Position numbers and translations under genes: made by a program. Below are positions 37,108 through 48,314 of a stretch of DNA of 64,000 nt, one piece after another; positions within the stretch are counted from its first letter, which is position 1; every line of letters starts with the position of its first letter. Below the pieces are notes generated by a model. It ran no database searches and was not told the DNA's origin. It saw only the letters and a program-made list of their open reading frames with translations. The stretch is taken from assembly GCF_018812025.1 (NCBI RefSeq), contig NC_063063.1, forward strand, positions 6,106,442 to 6,170,441, given 5' to 3'. The stretch comes from Megalobrama amblycephala. Its lineage: Eukaryota; Chordata; Actinopteri; Cypriniformes; Xenocyprididae.

Positions 37108-37694
37108 GGGGTGAAACGGTATGTGTATTCGTACCGAATGGTTCACGAGGCAAATTCCAAATGGAAGTGATCATCCCTATGCCCTATGTGATCATCCCTA
37201 AGTGAACAGGGCACGCACATGCCGTATGTAGCCTTTTGGAATGCACTTGGCAAAGGGAGTGGCTTGATTTCCTCATTATCTTCAGCGGTGATGTTCCTGT
37301 GACAATGCAGCACAGTGTCCGTCAGCAGATGTCGCTGTTTTAACAGCATAATTCTTTTTTCTTTTTAGCCTAACTGTTGCAAATAAATTTAAATAAATTA
37401 CATTTTATATGTTAAAAAGTTTTTAAAATATGCTATGCAATACTGTATATAAAAAGTAATATATATATAAAACTTTTAAAAATATAAATTGTTATATTAT
37501 TAATGCCGGCGCTGCGTTGTCACAGGAACATCCCAGCTGAAGATAATGAGGAAATCACGCCGCTCTCTTTGCCAAGTGCTTTCCAAACGGCTACATACGG
37601 CATGCGCTTGACCTGCTCACATAGGGATGATCACTTCCATTTGGAACTTTCCCCGTGAAGCTTTCGGTACGAATATGCGTACCGTTACACCCCT
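37108..37694. mobile_element. Foldback element inserted in a GATA microsatellite
   Basis: Begins ggggtgaaacggtatgtg and ends cgcgtaccgtta-type sequence (gcgtaccgttacacccct). Arms pair over about 250 bp, for example ttcgtaccgaa with ttcggtacgaa, gtgatcatcccta with tagggatgatcac, and cctcattatcttcagc with gctgaagataatgagg. GATA units flank both ends (37092-37107 and 37700-37735). Confidence 0.85.
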
Positions 37695-37697
37695 GAT

Positions 37698-37698
37698 T

Positions 37699-37735
<37 letters not shown>
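37698..37735. repeat. (GATA)n microsatellite
   Basis: About nine GATA/TAGA units, apparently continuous with the shorter GATA tract at 37092-37107 before the foldback insertion. Confidence 0.93.
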
Positions 37736-37784
37736 TGGTCCATTGAGGGGGATAGCATTTAAATGAAAAAAAAAAATCATACTT

Positions 37785-38749
37785 TAAAGGTGCCCTCGAA
37801 TGAAAAATTGAATTTATCTTGGCATAGTTGAATAACAAGAGTTCAGTACATGGAAAAGACATACAGTGAGTCTCAAATCCCATTGTTTCCTCCTTCTTAT
37901 GTAAATCTCATTTGTTTAAAAGACTTCCGGAAAACACGCAGATCTCAACATAACACCGACTGTTACATAACAGTCGGGATCATTAATATGTACGCCCCAG
38001 TATTTGCATATATGCCAGCCCATGTTTGAGCATTAGACAAGGAAAGGCAGTATTAACCTCTGGATCTGTGCACAGACAAGGTAAGCAAGCAAGAACAACA
38101 GCGAAAAATGACAGATGGAGCAATAATAACTGACATGATCCATGATAGCATGATATTTTTAGTGATATTTGTAAATTGTCTATCTAAATGTTTTGTTAGC
38201 ATGTTGCTAATGTACTGTTAAATGAGGTTAAAGTTACCATCGTTTCTTACTGTATTCACGGAGACAAGAGCGTCGCTATTTTCATTTTTAAACACTTGCA
38301 GTCTGTATAATTCATAAACACAACTTCATTTTTTATAAATCTCTCCAACAGTGTAGCATTAGCCGTTAGCCACGGATCACAGCCTCAAACTCATAGAGAA
38401 TCAAATGTAAACATCAAAATAAATACTTTACTCACATGATTCGATGTATGCACACAGCATGCGTGACGAACATCTTGTAAAGATCCATTTGAGGGTTATA
38501 TTAGCTGTGTGAACTTTGTAAATGCACTGTAATATAGTCGAGAGCTCGTGTGGCAGGGGGCACGCGATTTAAAGGGGCGGCGCGCTGGAAAAATCAGTGT
38601 ATAGTTAATGATGCCCCAAAATAGGCAGTTAAAAAAATTTATAAAAAAAAATCTATGGGGTATTTTGACCTGAAACTTCACAGACACATTCAGGAGACAC
38701 CTTAGACTTATATTACATCTTGTGAAAAAACATTCTTGGGCACCTTTAA
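37785..38749. mobile_element. 0.97-kb TIR element, copy 2 of 3
   Basis: Starts ttaaaggtgccctcgaatg and ends cttgggcacctttaa. It is collinear with copies at 26631 and 59611. The internal palindrome at 37956-37977 has one changed base (TTACATAA instead of TTACGTAA), compatible with CpG decay. Confidence 0.85.
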
Positions 38750-40212
38750 CAACATACTCATGATTTTCTCCAGCACGTCAAAGCACTAAATACGTGTTCT
38801 TTTCTTCCTCTCAGCATACACCTACAGCTCTTTTGCACTATTCCAGGTTGCACGTAACAGCTTCTCCTCCCCCTCTCTCTAAAGTCGTGTCTCTCAGCAT
38901 GTGGCCAGATGGTTTTCTATGTCACACCGATGGGTGATGAACGTGTTTTTGGCGAGCACTGGGACGATCTCGGGAAGCGGCACGCCATTCCCTCTCTCGG
39001 CTGTTTCAAACAGCGATGCGCCTGATCCTGGACGTCCCTTGGCAGCTGGTTTGCAGCAGGCCAAGACCTTTGCAAGCTGGCAGCACACCTGTGCAGGGCA
39101 AGCTGGGTGATGCTTGGCACAGCATGTTGAGTTCTCTCTGCTCACACATCAATGTGTATCTTCCTCCTTTCCTTCATTGTTCTCACTGTTCTCTCTACAG
39201 GGTTCCACCCAATCAGAAAGCACCGTGTCCATCCAGCTTTATCATTCCCTGCCTGGAAATGTACTTCCTGTGTTCTTCTGAACTGTAGTGGTGTAAAGAG
39301 ACTCTCTGGGAATGGGGAATCTGACATTCTGTGAATGTTTTATCACTCATATAGATAACGGTATAAAAAAGAAATGTTCTGCACATTTGTTCTCATTCCC
39401 TCAGTTGGAGACCAAATGGCAAGTTTTATCAGCCATTCGTGTTAAGCAGAGCCAGGCTATTACATCCTGACCCTGATATTAAAGCCCATGAATATCATTT
39501 ATACTTTTTTGTAGGATTGGTTTTAACATTGATAAGGACATTTACAACTCAATCAAACTACATAGGACACCATGTTTTCATCAGATTCACAGAGAAACTG
39601 CCTGTTACTACCGACCTGTTGTTTGTTTTGTAGTGTTTGAGTATTTGAACACTATCTTTTATATATTAAATATAAATTCCCAAACGATACACTTTACAAA
39701 GTAATGTGAAGTTTGATGTGAAGTCAGTATTTTTTTTTTTCAGTAATTGTATTATTTCTTTTACTAATTAAAGAGTTTTTAATTTAATTAAGAAATTGAT
39801 AAATGACTAATGTGTTTTCTTTTTTCAGATTTATTTTTAAGTTTAATATTTTTAAATTATTAAGTATTTTAATTGATTAACTTTCAAATTATTTCCAATT
39901 ATTTTATTAATTATGTAAAAAAAAAAAAAAAAAAAAGTTCATATCAACAGTTGTTATGCATGTGTTAAATTAAATAGTGTAGTGTCATATCAGCTTTATT
40001 AGCCATCAGCCACCCTGTTCTCTAAGATATCAACATTGGGTATTTAAAAAAAATTTTGTTCGAAGACTAATGTTAAGATGCATTACTCGTATTGTGAATG
40101 TTCAGTTTGATTATTTAATAATAATTTAAAAAAAAAACCTCTAGGTTCTTGTACAATTGGTTTAATACAGTTGTGTTTAAATATAATTTCATTTAATTTC
40201 ATTGTAGATTCT

Positions 40213-41126
40213 AGCATTGTTGGGGAAAGTTACTTTTAAAGGGGCTCTATGTAGGAATGACACCCAGTGGTCGAAATAGGTACTGCAGTCTAAATTCAAA
40301 ATATTGTTTGCCCCGCCCCCTCATTCAAAGACGCAGGTGGCCAAGCTTGACACGCAACAAGAGGGAGAGCAATTGACAATGAAAGCTGAGAAGACTTACA
40401 CACTGTAAGCTGATGAATTGATTTAACTGTGTTTTAATATGCTGTCGTTCATAGAGATTTTTAGATGGATGCAGAGGCTTTTTAGGTCAGGTAGAATCTG
40501 CGATTCTCGGACCCAGTTTGTTTGCTGGTTTTCATGGCTGCAATACAAACTGGCAACCTGTGATGTCGAAATACTATTGGATAAACTGGCAGCACGCGGT
40601 TTCGAACAGACCAAAACAAAGACAGACATTCCGAAACGGAATGCACATTTCAAAGTAGAATATCTGGCCGTAGCATTGTTTTTCTGAGAAACAAGTAGGT
40701 GAACTTAGCATGTTTCCTAAATATCTGTAAACATATTGGGGTATTTTTATGCTTTATTAAAGTAAAAATCTTACATATAGCCCCTTTAAAAGTAATGTTA
40801 CAAAATTGTGTTACTCCCTAAAAAGTAACTAATTGTGTTTGTTACTTTTTATAGAAAATACTGTTACATTACTTATGCATTACTTTTTCTCACCAGGGCT
40901 GGGCTTTCTTGTTTGTTTTGTTGGGCTCTTCTTGTTTTTTACTAACAAGAAAATCCTATTCACAACCAAAAGTGAAATGAATATGCCTCAGGCTGAAGGA
41001 AATGCAAATCCATGACTGTACAGTAGAGGGCGCAGCTCAAACAAACCTTTCAGCTGTGCTGCCATTCTGGATTGCAGAAAAATAGGACGCAGGAGAAGAA
41101 AATTCAACACTCTTGCTTTGTAGCAA

Positions 41127-41157
<31 letters not shown>

Positions 41158-41712
41158 TAAACACAAATGTGTTTTATCTAATAGTTTTTTGCTTATTAGT
41201 ATGGTTGAACTGGATCATCAATGGGGCAGAAGTTTGCACTACTGTGCTGTGTGTGTGCACTTGGATGGGTGAAATTCCCACTGGCCAAATGTCCATCACT
41301 TTCACTTTCAAAGGTCAGCAGCAAAGACATTAGTTCATAAAGTGAGATTAAATACATGTGTAATTTATATGTTTGTGTAATTTAACATATTTAATTATTG
41401 CAGGTTGGTGTAATATTCTGAGCTTGCATTTCACTTTTTTATGAGTAAACGCATGCTCACATTTATTCTAGAACTACAGTAAGCATCATGTTTACACAGC
41501 GCACACAACACCTCTTCACCTTACTACACAATTCTCTCAACATGGAGACAGAAGTGGTGTCAGTCAATAAATGGAAAACAATTTAGCTTGTGTTATCTGA
41601 AAAAGTAACTCAATCATTTGGTTGTAAATTGAAAAGTAATGCATTATTTTACAAGTTACTAGAAAAAAAGCAATCTGATTATGTAACTCACATTGTTTGT
41701 AATGTATTACCC
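40213..41712. mobile_element. Outer TIR element interrupted by a TTAA MITE
   Basis: Left part gcattgttggggaaagttac and, after the inserted MITE, aaagtaatgttacaaaattg, gtgttactccctaaaaagta. The right part, tctgattatgtaactcac and gtaatgtattaccc, has the form of the opposite end. It resembles a common fish element whose ends are rich in gttac/gtaac. Borders approximate. Confidence 0.5.
40236..40789. mobile_element. TTAA MITE, about 0.55 kb
   Basis: Begins ttaaaggggctctatgtagg and ends cttacatatagcccctttaa. It is inserted into the outer element at a TTAA. Related fragments occur at 54635 (ttaaaggtgcagtatata) and 59520-59613 (atctgtaaacatat...gcacctttaa). Confidence 0.75.
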
Positions 41713-43071
41713 TAAATACCGGATACTTGCTAGTGTTTGATACTTTTTGTTTTTTGGTTCACCTCTTGTACATGATCATTTACTAGAAGGAAATTGATAT
41801 TTTATTTGACTTTGGAAATTGTTTACAATTATCAAACTGCTTCTAGTTGGTTCATCGGATACTTTCTACTGCCTTTCAGCAGCTCACACCAGAGTGAATA
41901 CGTCAAGGCTTAAACAAGGCTTAATTCGCACAGAGTCATGTGTTAGCCCTTGGTAACTAGGTTATTAGTTACCCTGGTAACCTACAGTAACACATAACCC
42001 AGAGTAACTGTTAATTTAATTTAATAAAGGAAAATAAAAAACATGTATTAAATAATTTAAATACAACACAAAAATTACAATATTTATATTACAAACAGTC
42101 TGTAATCTGATTGTAAAAAAAAAAAATCACTAGTAATATTGAAATACTATTTTTATAATTCTATATTAATCAACTTGGAGAGAGACAGGTCTCTACCATG
42201 CAAAGCCAAATCTATTTCAATTCTAAAGTTAATGCCAGGCTAAAGTCGTCGTCCTTTGGTATGGCTGTAAGAGGATAATGATGCCCAGTGAGGTCAGAAT
42301 CAATTATCTTGGTGCAACTGACCCTTAGCTTAACAAAAGGGTCAGCTTTTTCCTTTTTAGAACGGATGCGGTGGCTCAGAAACACTTTGATGAATGACAG
42401 ACATTCTGAAGGCTAGGATGTTCCATAATGTTTATGTAGTACAATATGATATCTCAGACAATACATTGTGAATTTTGCTCATACACTTACATTTACAATT
42501 TAGAAATAGCAAAACGTGTTCATTTATTTATTTTTTATAAATAATACATTTGTTATGAGATAATCATCTCAGTGGGGGATTTTTATGGCACTGTAATATA
42601 TTTTTCTGTGTGAATTTTCAATAGACAAAATGAAAGATGAATAACACTGCAGAACAATGTTTATTATATGTTCAATATATATACAAGTATTGTACAGGTC
42701 TTTGAACGTTATCCACAATTCTTACAGAAATGTCAAAAAACAAATGGAACATAAGAAGAAATACCAGCTTGCTATTGCTCATACTTAGGGTTGGGATCTC
42801 AACAAATTCTGAAAAATACTTTATTATATGTTATTACACATTTTAACATTTGCTTCATTGCTATAATTTAGATATGTGTGGCTTCTAACTAAAATACTTA
42901 TTTTGCATAAAACAACACCATGTAAGGTGAGTGATTAACTTATTTGTTGACTATAATATGCATACTTTTTATATGTATGCATACTTTATGACTTCACTTC
43001 AGTCATTTAATTGCTGGGAAATTATTTTAAACTATTTATATTTTTAACTTCACTTGAAGGCTGAATTCATG

Positions 43072-43318
43072 GAAATTCTGTCATCATTTACTAACCCTCA
43101 GTCCCAAACCTGTACAAGTTCATTTCTTCTGTTAAACACAAAATAAGATATTTTGGATACCAAACAGTTGACTTCTATAGTATTTTTTTTTCCCCTACTA
43201 TGGAAGTCAATGGCTACCGTCAACTGTCTGGTTACCAACATTCTTTAAAATGTCCTCTTTTGTGTTCAACAGAAGAAAGAAACTCATTCAGATTTGGGGC
43301 AAATTGAGGGTGAGTAAA
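43072..43318. mobile_element. Short palindromic MITE
   Basis: gtcatcatttactaaccctca near the left pairs with tgagggtgagtaaatt at the right. cttctgttaaacacaaaa pairs with ttttgtgttcaacagaag, and tgacttctatagta with tactatggaagtca. No coding capacity. Confidence 0.7.
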
Positions 43319-43838
43319 TTGATCCTTCGCTAAGACCCGCCCCCCTTAGTTACTGTTGCTTTGTCCGACAAGCCGTGGCGCTATCACACCACATGCAGTG
43401 AAAAATACATCGCGGAGCAAAGAGGATACTGACAACACGTCGACAGACAAGTCAAAGCAGGTTACTTATGATATTAAACAAAGTCCCAGCTTTCAAACTG
43501 TATAGTTTTTTTAAGAAATTCAAACAATAAAAACCGTTTTGTGGCTATTTAATGTGTTGTGACCATGGTCGTGACAGATTGCTGTAGTGCGTCAGCTCAA
43601 GAGGCTCGTAAACCGATCATCTCTTACTACTAGTTCATGTATAGCATCAAATAAACATGAATGAACATGAGAAGGAATGTTGTTTCAAATGCGGAAAGAC
43701 GTCAATATACAAAATTTTTCAAGTTTAACTCCACCGAGGTTAATCTTCTAACTCCTGACTGCTTTGTCGGACAAAATGGCGGATTCGGCGTTCTGATTGG
43801 TTAGAACGCTTGTCAATCAAACTCCCTGCAAAGGGTCA
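43319..43838. mobile_element. Possible TIR element adjoining the MITE
   Basis: gatccttcgc at the left is the imperfect inverse of gcaaagggtc at the right, and both outer borders carry aatt. gctttgtccgacaa and gctttgtcggacaa lie near the two ends. Sequence right of 43838 (accaaattttcatttctgag) continues like the end of another TTAA MITE, so this may be a nested insertion. Confidence 0.45.
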
Positions 43839-45352
43839 ATTATGACCAAATTTTCATTTCTGAGTGAACTATGCTTTTAAGGTGCTACACCAGTTTGTGC
43901 TACAAACCTAAATATCACAAATTGTGTGGATTGTTGAGGAAGTGTGAGCTATTACTTATCTAAGCAGACTTATTGTAAGATTTTGCCTGGCTGACAACAA
44001 ACATGCCATAAATGTACATTAAAAGAGCCTTGTACTGTCCTAGCAACCAATAAGAACACCCTAGCAACTGCCTAGCAACACCCTTGGAACAATCCACAAC
44101 ACCTCCAAAATTGCTGCTGTTTTTTGCACTACCATACAGAGTCAAATTGTCTTCACAAAAAGTAAAATCTAGTTTAAAAAACGTCTGTTAGCTCATATTC
44201 ATTCTCATTTGGCACAATTTGTATTCACACAAAGAATTGACATAAAGACTGTAATGCTTGTCTTTACCAATATACTGTTTGTGAAGCATCCAGAAGATTT
44301 AGCACAGTAGGGCAGATAAACATGTATGCAAGAATGTGACTCAACTAAACCTGTCATAACAGTCAAGATCAAAGACATACTAAACCATCTCCAAAGTTGT
44401 GCATCCTAACATAGCTGCACAGCAAACTCTTTTCTTCAATTCCCTACTTATAACAAAAACATGAAAATCATAACTCAGAATTCCTATTTTGTTTGTACTT
44501 CCACAGCTTCTCCAGTTGTGACTGCAAGGCTTTATTTCTGAAACGTTAGTAAGCTGAAACTGTTGTCTTTTTGTGGAATAAAATAAGAAAAACATCCTCC
44601 ACTTTTTTTGTTGGGATGTGAAGTGGAAAAGATGCTAAATAGCCTTGACCCCCAGAGGCAGTTTTAAGTTACCCAGTGTGCTCGAACAAAAATGCTGCTT
44701 TTCATTTAGCTCAGTTCTCCAATGTCACACATACACAGCAAAAAAAAAAAAAGGGTAAAAGGCTTATATTGATTAACCTAACCAATGAGAATGTCTTGTA
44801 TGGGAAATCCTAGGGAAAACAACCCAGGTGCAATCTGACAGCAAAATTCATGAATTGAGAAATCAACTTTTCCTTGAGCTTTTGATATATAAGAGGTTAT
44901 CGTACTATAAGAATATCCTGTAAGTTTCAGAACTGAAAACTTCCTTGTTAGTCCAATAAAAGCTTTTATTGACACCAGGCCCAGCAAACGACTGATCCTG
45001 GAATGTGCACCTCTATGAGGTGAAGAAATCAACGCCTACTTCACCATTGCAACGTTAGCCCCGTCCACTGGCGTGTTAGTTAGATGAGGAGGAGAGAAGA
45101 GCAATACAACAGGACAAAAATAACATTACCATTCAAAGGATCTTTATGCTAGGAATATGCATATTTATTTTCAACAATGTGAATGCTTTGTTTATTTCTA
45201 TTCGGTTTTTCACTGTGGATTCTTTGGTAAATCAATCGCATTTCAGCACAGGCTTTGCAAACAGACTTTTACAATATGGACTTGACAGTAATGCAACAAC
45301 ATGTAAGTAACTGTGTTCATTCTAATGCCTGATCTGATATGTGATAATATAT

Positions 45353-45617
45353 GTTCCCTTTCGATACTTCACTCGTACTGCGTATGGGGAAAGGTCTCTC
45401 TTTTTCCCCGCTGCTGAAGCCTTTTTCAATAACGCAGTGTAACTGCATCGTCATTGGTTCACTCATAGACAAGTTGTTGAACCAATGACGGCGCGGCATA
45501 GCTGCGCGACCTATGGCGACAAAGCGCGCGAATATTCCCGCCGAAATGGGCGGGTTAGGGGCTATATAAGCAGGCGTTTCGCCATAGGATTTCAGTGTTT
45601 TCTCCTTCAGCGACGAC
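45353..45617 (+). repeat. DIRS left inverted terminal repeat with promoter-like elements
   Basis: The outer 24 bases (gttccctttcgatacttcac...) are unique to this end. From about 45377 it is the inverse of 49822-49578 with few mismatches. It contains ccaat at 45481-45485 and TATATAA at 45563-45569, about 420 bp before the gag ATG, so it probably drives transcription of the element. Confidence 0.9.
45563..45569 (+). promoter_or_regulatory. TATA box in DIRS left terminal repeat
   Basis: TATATAA sits in gggctatataagcagg, about 80 bases downstream of a CCAAT motif. The same motif occurs inverted at 49627-49633 in the right repeat. Confidence 0.7.
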
Positions 45618-45989
45618 CTCTACTTCTCTTCGCTGATCTCCGCCTGAAGCCGAAGAAGCTCGCCGCCTTCCTGACAGCTCTCGCCGCCGTCTGAAGAGGC
45701 TCCCGCAGCGGACTCGCCTGGACTCGCTGGTTGAGGACAGCGCCGGCGCCCTCACTGACTGCAGCTTCTGCGCCGTCGTCGAGCCGCCGCCTCCCGCTTC
45801 CCGCTCCCGGCCGCTTCCTGTGCGTCCCCTGCCGCCATCCGGCGCGCCGCCTGAGAGCTTCACCCGCGGCTTAACGCCGCTCTAAAAGAGCGATTTCAGC
45901 GGTTTTCACCGCTTCTAAGAGCTTCCGCGGCCCTCGCCGCTCTACAAAGAGCCACCCAACTGCCGTTTTCACGGCACCTGCGTCTCACG

Positions 45990-46450
45990 ATGCCCCGTCA
46001 CTCATGTGCTACGTGCAGGGCCCCCCTGCACGATAGCGACGGTCACAGCGAGTGTGTCGCCTGCCTGGGCAAGCCCCATGCGGACGGCGCGCTTGCTGGA
46101 GACTCATGCCCGCACTGCGAGTGCATGAGTCTCAGTTCCCTGCGCTCGCGGGTCGCCTTCTTCACGGAGGGCGATCTCGCCGCTCGCGCCCTCCCGTCTC
46201 CTTCCTCCCGCGAACCGGCCAGGAAGAGACAGCGGGGTAGAGCGACTCAGCGCCCGGAGTTAGGCGAGCTCACGCCGGCCCAGCCTCCGCGTGCCTCGCC
46301 TTCTCCTCCGAGGGAACTCTCTCCCGTCCTGTTCTCTCGCCCTGAGCAGCGTCCCTCTGCCGAAGCAAGTGACCTCGTCTCATTCGGAGGAACAGACGAC
46401 GAGCAGGATGACTCCATGTCACTTGCGGCTTCCGAAGCGGAAGGATGGCT
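45990..46450 (+). pseudogene. DIRS gag, N-terminal part
   Basis: Frame starting MPRHSCATCRAPLHDSDGHS. It has a Cys/His-rich module (CATCR, HSECVACLG, CPHC) typical of fish DIRS gag proteins, which package the element RNA in the cytoplasm. An acidic/Ser-rich segment (FGGTDDEQDDSMSLAASEAE) follows. After about 46445 the same frame loses gag character and stops at 46794. The gag sequence resumes two bases out of frame (frame of 46445), so a small indel breaks the gene. The frame continues to 46796 but that tail is not gag. Confidence 0.8.
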
Positions 46451-47005
46451 GGCGAGCCGGATGACCCCTCTCCCCCGCCTCCCTTGGAGCCCATTGAGCA
46501 CGGCCAGGGAATGGATGCCGAGCTTTTCCGCATCCTGTCCAGAGCCGTGGAAGAGCTGGACCTCGAGTGGGCCCCTCCAGAGGAGCCATCTCGCGGCCGC
46601 CTGGACGAGTGGTTCCTGCCAGGCCGCCGCCAAGCACCTCGCCAGCGTTCAGCGCCCTTTTTTCCTGAGGTCCACGAGGAGCTCACGAAGTCGTGGCGCG
46701 CTCCGTATTCCGCCCGCCTTCACACAACACACCGCTCCGCCCTCACCGCCGTCGACGGCACCAAAGAGAAAGGATACGAGCACCTGCCACCCCTAGATGA
46801 AGCGGTGGCTGCTCACCTCTGCCCTCCCGCGGCTGTGGGATGGAAGACCAAGAGGGCTCTTCCTTCCAAGCCCTGTCGGACCACCTCTACTTTGGCTGGA
46901 CGGGCTTACACCTCGGCGGGCCAGGCTGCCTCCGCGCTCCATACAATGGCCATATTTCAGGTCTTCCAGGCCAAACTCCTCCGCTCGCTGGACGAGTCTG
47001 GAATT
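46445..47005 (+). pseudogene. DIRS gag, central part (shifted frame)
   Basis: This frame carries the continuation of gag: MDAELFRILSRAVEELDLEW, RLDEWFLPGRR, LPPLDEAVAAHLCPPAAVGW and AGRAYTSAGQAASALHTMAI, up to LLRSLDESG near 47000. Gag sequence then ends abruptly and RT sequence follows in another frame. The C-terminal gag region is missing. The frame stays open to 49282, but 47010-48290 in this frame is an out-of-frame reading of RT/RNase H. Confidence 0.8.
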
Positions 47006-47009
47006 GACG

Positions 47010-48314
47010 CGCCGGGTCCTGAATTATCTCGACGACTGGCTCATTCTAGCCCGTTCGCGAGCCGAGCTGGAACACCACAGATCCGTGCTCCTCAGCCATT
47101 TACAATGTCTGGGTCTCAGGGTCAACTTAGCCAAGAGCTCGCTGTGCCCCACCCAGCGAATCTCGTTTCTAGGGGCAGTTTTCGACTCAGTCCGCATGAC
47201 GGCAGTAGTCTCGCCGGAGCGTGCTCTAACGATTCAGCAGCTCACGGCCTCGATCAAGAACAAAGCCTGTCTCCCTCTGAAGTTTTTCCAGAGGCTACTA
47301 GGGCTGATGGCTTCCGCCTCCCCGGTGCTGCAGCTCGGCCTTCTTCGGATGCGGCCTCTTCAGTACTGGTTGAAGTTCCGGGTTCCTCCCAGCGCCTGGC
47401 GGCACGGCCGCTTATGTCTCAAAGTCAATCAGGCCTGTCTTCTAGCCCTGAAACCTTGGATGGACCCTATGTGGTTCAAGCGCGGAGTACCCTTACAGGC
47501 GGTCTCACGAAGGACAGTGCTCTCAACGGACGCTTCCAACTCGGGTTGGGGCGCTGTGTGCGAGGGCAGACCGGCCTTCGGCTCGTGGAGTCACGAGGAA
47601 AGCCGTCTACACATCAACTGTCTAGAGATGCTAGCAGTGATGAAGGCCCTTCAGTCTTTTCAGGCTCACTTGACAGGACGTCATGTTCTAGTCCGATCGG
47701 ACAGTATGACAGTGGTGTCATATTTAAACCACCAGGGCGGTCTCTCGTCCAGCCGCTTATGCGCTCTGGCGAAACGTCTTCTGGAATGGGCTCTTCCGAG
47801 GCTTCAGTCGCTCAGAGCGACTCATGTTCCTGGCAGGAACAATCTGGGCGCAGACATGTTGTCACGGAGCAACATCCCCTCCGACGAGTGGATGCTCCAC
47901 CCCCAAGTGGTCCTCAAGATTTGGGAGTTCTTTGGGAGGGCAGAGATAGACCTCTTCGCCTCAGAAGACAACTCTCATTGCCCAACATTTTTCTCGAAGG
48001 AAGTCGATGCTCTGGCCCATACATGGCCCAGCACGCTCCTTTACGCCTTCCCTCCAAACGCACTGATCCCTCAGGTCATCAGGCGCATCAGAGAAGACCA
48101 ACACAGAGTCCTTCTGGTGGCCCCGCTCTGGAGGAACCAAGTTTGGTCCTCGGAGCTGTTCAAGCTCTCCCTGAGAGCCCCGTGGCCGATTCCCCTAAGA
48201 CGGGACCTCCTCTCTCAGGCAAACAGAACGATCTGGCACCCACAGCCGGAGCTTTGGGCTCTGCACCTCTGGTCCCTCGATGGGAGCCGACCAGCCTCCC
48301 CGGGGACGTCCTAA
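47010..48314 (+). pseudogene. DIRS reverse transcriptase (5'-truncated), RNase H and downstream domain
   Basis: Protein begins RRVLNYLDDWLILARSRAEL. The catalytic YLDD is at 47025-47036, followed by the thumb-side GLRVNLAKS and FLGAVFDS. RNase H follows with STDASNSGWGAV (Asp at 47529), LEMLAVMKAL, RSDSMTVVSYL and GADMLSRSN, so the four acidic positions are present. The next segment (AEIDLFASEDNSHCPTFFS, YAFPPNALIPQVIRRI) is the region after RNase H in DIRS elements, often called methyltransferase-like. The fingers and first palm motif are missing, so polymerase activity is not expected. The frame is open upstream to 46797, but that part is not RT. Confidence 0.88.

Noticed and set aside
44040..44095. 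ctagcaac repeats as a possible regulatory array
   Set aside because: Only three or four irregular copies; similar motifs are common in fish repeats and no function can be inferred.
46247..46686. Minus-strand open frames of 72-138 residues in the DIRS gag region
   Set aside because: They are antisense readings of GC-rich gag sequence with no recognisable domain.
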